Assembly: GCA_025454915.1 (NCBI GenBank)
Contig: JALONN010000023.1
Location: 1 to 47,503, forward strand
Reading direction: 5' to 3'
Origin: Raineya sp.
GTDB lineage: Bacteria; Bacteroidota; Bacteroidia; Cytophagales; Thermonemataceae
Length of the DNA stretch: 47,503 bases
A program made the translations under genes and the position numbers. The notes under the pieces are model-generated. The model was not told the DNA's origin and ran no database searches. It was given only the letters and a program-made list of their open reading frames with translations. Shown here one piece after another: positions 44,901-47,503 of this stretch (within the stretch, counting starts at the first letter, position 1; the number at the start of each line of letters is the position of its first letter).

Positions 44901-46337
44901 TGTTTGAGCCATGGGTTTAAACATTTTACCTTCAATGCCTATTAAGGTAAGAATGGGAATATACACTATCAAAATAATGATTTCACCAAAGGCAGCACTG
45001 CTACGAATTTTTGAAGCTGATTGAAATACTTCTTCATCCATTTCGCTTTGCGTCAATTTTCCGATGGAATTTCTTAAACCCAGATGGTGCAGAGTAGCTT
45101 CCACAATAATTACTGCACCATCCACAATGAGTCCAAAATCAATAGCCCCTAAACTCATCAGGTTGGCACTCACTCCAAACACATTCATCAAACCCAAAGC
45201 AAATAACATAGACAAAGGAATAGCAGAAGCCACAATCAATCCAGCCCTCAGGTTGCCTAAAAATAAGACCAGTACAAGAATCACGATTAATGCTCCTTCA
45301 ATCAGGTTTTGCTCTACAGTGTTGATAGCTTTACCCACCAGATCCGTTCTGTCCAAATAAGGTTCTATGATGATATCACCAGGCAGCGATTTTTGAATAA
45401 CAGGAATCTTTTCTTTGATACGTTTTACCACTTCATTGCTGTTTTCACCTTTTAGCATCATGACCACACCACCCACAGCATCTATTTGTCCGTTAAAGAT
45501 CATGGCTCCATATCGAATAGCATGCCCAAACTGCACATTTGCAACATCTTTGATAAAAATGGGAATGCCTCCAGTATTTTTGATGGCAATATTTTTTACA
45601 TCTTCCAAAGAATTAACCAAACCAATACCCCTTATAAAATAGGCATTTGGTTTCTTGTCAATATAAGCTCCTCCCGTATTTTGATTGTTTTTTTCCAAAG
45701 CAGTAAATATATCAGGAATGCTTACACCCATAGCTTTTAAGCGATTGGGATTTACAGAAACTTCATATTGCTTGAGTTCCCCTCCAAAGCTATTTACCTC
45801 AGCAATGCCAGGCGTACCATTGAGTTGCCTTCTCACAATCCAGTCCTGCATGGTACGCAGGTCTTTAGCATTGTATTTTTGTTCACTGCCTTTCTTGGGG
45901 TGGATGATGTACTGATACACTTCCCCAAGTCCCGTACTCACAGGGGCAAGTTCTGGTGTGCCTACACCTTTTGGTATATTTTCCTCGGCTTGTTTTAATT
46001 TTTCATTAATGAGTTGTCTTGCAAAGTATATCTCCACATCATCTCGGAAGACTACCGTAATCACTGACAATCCGAAACGTGAAATACTTCGAACTTCTTC
46101 TAAATTAGGAATATTGGCAATGCTTTGCTCTATTGGAAAAGTAACCAATTGTTCAACTTCCTGCCCAGCTAATGTGGGGCAGACGGTAATAATTTGTACC
46201 TGATTATTGGTAATATCAGGCACAGCATCTATGGGTAGTTTGGATGCACTCCATCCTCCCCATAAAACAAGTAACAAAGTCATGATGGCAACAATAACTT
46301 TATTTTTGATACTGAATTTTATAATATTATCTAACAC
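41991..46337 (-). CDS. CusA/CzcA-type RND metal pump fused to TolC-like outer-membrane factor
   Basis: A 1448-residue protein starting at GTG (46337). Residues 1-1035 are a heavy-metal RND pump: FSIKNKVIVAIM first helix, KLPIDAVPDITNNQVQI, the proton-relay region LGAIDFGLIVDGAVIIVEA, and YTPFRSF-type helices near 900-1020. An internal signal-peptide-like run (GGLAIITILLTCTLSNTNGQ, about 1040) then leads into a TolC/CusC-like part (about 1060-1448: LTLDETVQLAIENNPSVKAHDLELQAAKS). The fusion puts pump and outer-membrane exit in one chain, which is a recurrent Bacteroidota arrangement; cleavage at the signal would release the two parts. Metal could be Cu, Ag, Zn, Co or Cd. Confidence 0.92.
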   Translation of the reverse strand: MLDNIIKFSIKNKVIVAIMTLLLVLWGGWSASKLPIDAVPDITNNQVQIITVCPTLAGQEVEQLVTFPIEQSIANIPNLEEVRSISRFGLSVITVVFRDDVEIYFARQLINEKLKQAEENIPKGVGTPELAPVSTGLGEVYQYIIHPKKGSEQKYNAKDLRTMQDWIVRRQLNGTPGIAEVNSFGGELKQYEVSVNPNRLKAMGVSIPDIFTALEKNNQNTGGAYIDKKPNAYFIRGIGLVNSLEDVKNIAIKNTGGIPIFIKDVANVQFGHAIRYGAMIFNGQIDAVGGVVMMLKGENSNEVVKRIKEKIPVIQKSLPGDIIIEPYLDRTDLVGKAINTVEQNLIEGALIVILVLVLFLGNLRAGLIVASAIPLSMLFALGLMNVFGVSANLMSLGAIDFGLIVDGAVIIVEATLHHLGLRNSIGKLTQSEMDEEVFQSASKIRSSAAFGEIIILIVYIPILTLIGIEGKMFKPMAQTVGFAILGALILSLTYIPMMCALFLPKSTHHKKTLSDKMMDVFQKMYQPLLQKAIRFKYWLISITISLFVGSLIVFSYMGGEFIPTLTEGDFAFHCILPQGSSLSQSLETSMQASRIIKQFDEVKMVVGKTGAAEIPTDPMPPEATDLMIILKPQHEWKTKKSYEELANEISEKLEVIPGVFFEKNQPIQMRFNELMTGIRQDVAVKIFGENMDSLSVYAGKVNNVIQAIEGATSPQVERVSGLPQINIEYDRLRLANYGLTVEDVNDVVSTAFAGKSTGVVFENERKFDLVVRLDSTYRSSIEDVKNLMIPTNTNQQIPLSQVADIHFKIGPAQISREAGKRRIVIGFNVKDRDVQSVVKEIQQKLSTQVKLPSGYYFTYGGTFENLQKASKRLMIAVPVSLLLIFMLLYFTFRSFKQAGLIFTAIPMSAIGGIFALLLRGMPFSISAGIGFIALFGVAVLNGIVLIGTFNQLKKDGIQDVLQRVIEGTKIRLRPVLMTAAVASLGFLPMAISSGAGAEVQKPLATVVIGGLVTATFLTLFVLPLFYLIFNSKINAKGGLAIITILLTCTLSNTNGQTVKQLTLDETVQLAIENNPSVKAHDLELQAAKSLKKTARELSKLDFNAQLGQYNSIHFDNAFQLSQTIPFPTLFGAKKELINAEIKAKEAEKQLTVYEIKNQVRSLYYQIEYLQYNKQELQGLDSLYNEFIRVTTLRYKTGDAKKNDIRIAETKKGEINLLTQQNEVYLQNAYTSLKTLLHVNDSIAIAKNASYTPLQASVLIDSSLIANHPLLQSLYQSMQIVEHTMKVEKAQGLPDFRIGYTNQSLIGFQAIDGTERYFGAEKRFHVVNMGLAIPLTFGSTKARIKSLEYQKQSVQTQVQYQTSLLETQLQNALAQYKQDVQQYNYYKTQALPNADEIVKVAQLGYHTGEINYVEYLYALQTATDIQLKYLQSIQQINQTVINIQSITNK

Positions 46338-46468
46338 GGCTTTTAGTGTTTAAAAGTACATAGGATGAGGATTTACCCATGAAATGGATAAATTTAGATT
46401 CACAGTGATACATAGAATTATAAAGCAATCCTGCACTGGATACCATTATTCTGGTAAACTATGAAATG

Positions 46469-46780
46469 TTAGATTTTGGGCGGTTGCCAGATGTTGCCAG
46501 AAAAACTGGACTCTAAGAAAGGAATAGAAGAATTTAATAGATTGCCATTTTCTGAAAATAGCCTCTCAGAAAAATTAGCTGGGTATTCATGTAGCATTAC
46601 TACCACACTACAGCAACTGCATGAACAAAAGGGACTACATAAATCATCTGTATCATCTTGGTGCTGATGATTGTCTATGAGTTTCACAGAAGGCTCGCAA
46701 TTGTTGTAAATATCAGAGCAGGGCATTAATGATAATGCCGAAAGATATATTGTCCATATCAAGAAAATTGCTCTAACCAT
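46469..46780 (-). CDS. DUF6660-like Cys-rich small exported protein
   Basis: The ATG at 46780 gives 103 residues with a signal-like helix (VRAIFLIWTIYLSALSLMPCSD); a longer start at 46813 is possible. A His/Asp stretch (NHQHQDDTDD) is followed by CSPFCSCSCCSVVV, the hallmark of the DUF6660 family as I recall it, found next to metal RND pumps. Probably metal-binding in the periplasm. It lies upstream of the pump gene on the same strand, with a 131-base spacer. Confidence 0.7.
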   Translation of the reverse strand: MVRAIFLIWTIYLSALSLMPCSDIYNNCEPSVKLIDNHQHQDDTDDLCSPFCSCSCCSVVVMLHEYPANFSERLFSENGNLLNSSIPFLESSFSGNIWQPPKI

Positions 46781-46941
46781 ATTACAAATATACATAAAAC
46801 ACCTATGCAACACAATTGCAAGCCATTAAAAACTTCATAAATAGTTTCTAAATTCTCAAAAACTTGATAAATTATGAGAGTTCTTCACATCACACCAGCA
46901 ATATTTTTAGTTTTAATGTTTCCTAAAATCCAGTTTTGCCA

Positions 46942-47503
46942 TTAATAATTGAAATTTATCCCCAATCCAAAGCCCATATCACTGTCATAATGCCCTCTTA
47001 ACCCCATATTTTTAGCCAGAATATAACGAAAATCTACCATGTATTCTTTATCGGAGTTAATCATAAAACCCATACACACTCGTTTAGCAATAGGTATATC
47101 TTCTCTCTCTAATTGCAATCTAACATTACCATTTGTAAACACTTCTGTTTGAAATCGAATCAACATAGGAAGTGTGTAATTTATACCTATACTTACTAGG
47201 GCTCTGTTATCTTTTGTATTTTTCTGACCAAATAGGTTTTCTTCTTGAAAATTTCTTTCACCTATTTGATTTCTGTAACGCCAATCAAACCCAATAAATG
47301 GCATTAACCATTGCATTTTTCCAATGTATCGTCCAATATGCGTTTCTGTTTCATAGCCCATTGTACTTTCATAACCTAAACGCCATTCTGTACCAAGACT
47401 CCAACGTGTATTTTGATACATTATCATTCCATCACTTCCGTTTGTAGCAAAATCATTTTCTACCATAAAATGAAATTTGCGGTCGTCTGCAAACAGTTTG
47501 CGT
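46942..47503 (-). CDS. Outer-membrane barrel protein, CopB-like, 5' part outside the window
   Basis: The frame is open to the window edge (reading KLFADDRKFHFMVENDFAT before the in-window Met at 47466), so the gene is partial. The visible 186 residues are beta-strand-rich: TRWSLGTEWRLGYES, GKMQWLMPFIGFDWRYRN, NRALVSIGINYTLPMLIRFQTEVFTNG. They end in MGFGLGINFNY with a terminal aromatic residue. This looks like the C-terminal barrel of copper-resistance CopB-like proteins or a multicopper oxidase-linked barrel. It fits the metal island but the family is not certain. Confidence 0.6.
   Translation of the reverse strand, partial: RKLFADDRKFHFMVENDFATNGSDGMIMYQNTRWSLGTEWRLGYESTMGYETETHIGRYIGKMQWLMPFIGFDWRYRNQIGERNFQEENLFGQKNTKDNRALVSIGINYTLPMLIRFQTEVFTNGNVRLQLEREDIPIAKRVCMGFMINSDKEYMVDFRYILAKNMGLRGHYDSDMGFGLGINFNY

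Noticed and set aside
43003..46203. Many plus-strand frames inside the RND pump gene
   Set aside because: All are antisense to a continuous 1448-codon gene with RND and TolC motifs.

Overview
The window is AT-rich, and its gene content points to a member of the Bacteroidota, probably a Cytophagales-like bacterium. The signs are a protein ending in a type IX secretion (T9SS) sorting domain, lipoproteins with IPT/TIG and kelch domains, a Sec/lipoprotein-type (clade II) NosZ with a Bacteroidota-style nos cluster, TAnnTTTG-like promoter boxes without clear Shine-Dalgarno sites, and RND pumps fused to TolC. I saw no rRNA, tRNA or CRISPR array.

Layout. 1-3.3 kb: accessory genes, namely an HEXXH protein cut by the window edge, a PLD-type nuclease split by a frameshift in a T run, a PD-(D/E)XK nuclease and an unknown partner. 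3.6-9.0 kb: cell-surface genes, namely a Gly-rich T9SS cargo, a TPR protein, two IPT/TIG lipoproteins (one with six kelch repeats) and a DUF4907-like lipoprotein; a short leader motif recurs before them. 9.0-9.4 kb: a non-coding stretch rich in dyad symmetry. 9.67-16.93 kb: a five-gene operon that looks like a conflict (anti-phage) system. It encodes a GIY-YIG domain fused to a CD-NTase-type nucleotidyltransferase, an S-4TM membrane effector, a Hanks-type protein kinase, a 1264-residue HNH-TPR-GreA/B-C-like-PIN-like protein and a small unknown protein. A tyrosine recombinase and a long imperfect palindrome follow on its right. This operon is the best candidate for an undescribed system.

18.7-28.5 kb: a nitrous oxide reduction and NO-stress cluster. 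Its order is lipoprotein cytochrome c, nosZ, a membrane protein fused to NosL, nosD, nosF, nosY, group III truncated globin, Crp/Fnr regulator, heme-copper-oxidase-like membrane protein, fasciclin lipoprotein and the Fe-S repair protein Ric/ScdA. The genes abut or overlap, but a strong hairpin separates nosZ from the maturation genes. 28.7-31.4 kb: a small exported Cys protein and a TonB-dependent receptor, plausibly for copper, cut short by a Tn3-family transposon. 31.4-35.2 kb: the transposon, with a full-length transposase and a damaged resolvase; no right end was found.

35.2-47.5 kb, all on the minus strand: a porin-Rieske-diheme protein trio, a P1B ATPase with a DUF3703 gene, a CusB/CzcB adaptor with a CusA/CzcA-TolC fusion, a DUF6660-like Cys-rich protein and the 3' end of an outer-membrane barrel gene. 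Together these form a heavy-metal efflux island. Its G+C looks higher by eye than the left half, and it may be cargo of, or have been joined by, the Tn3 element.
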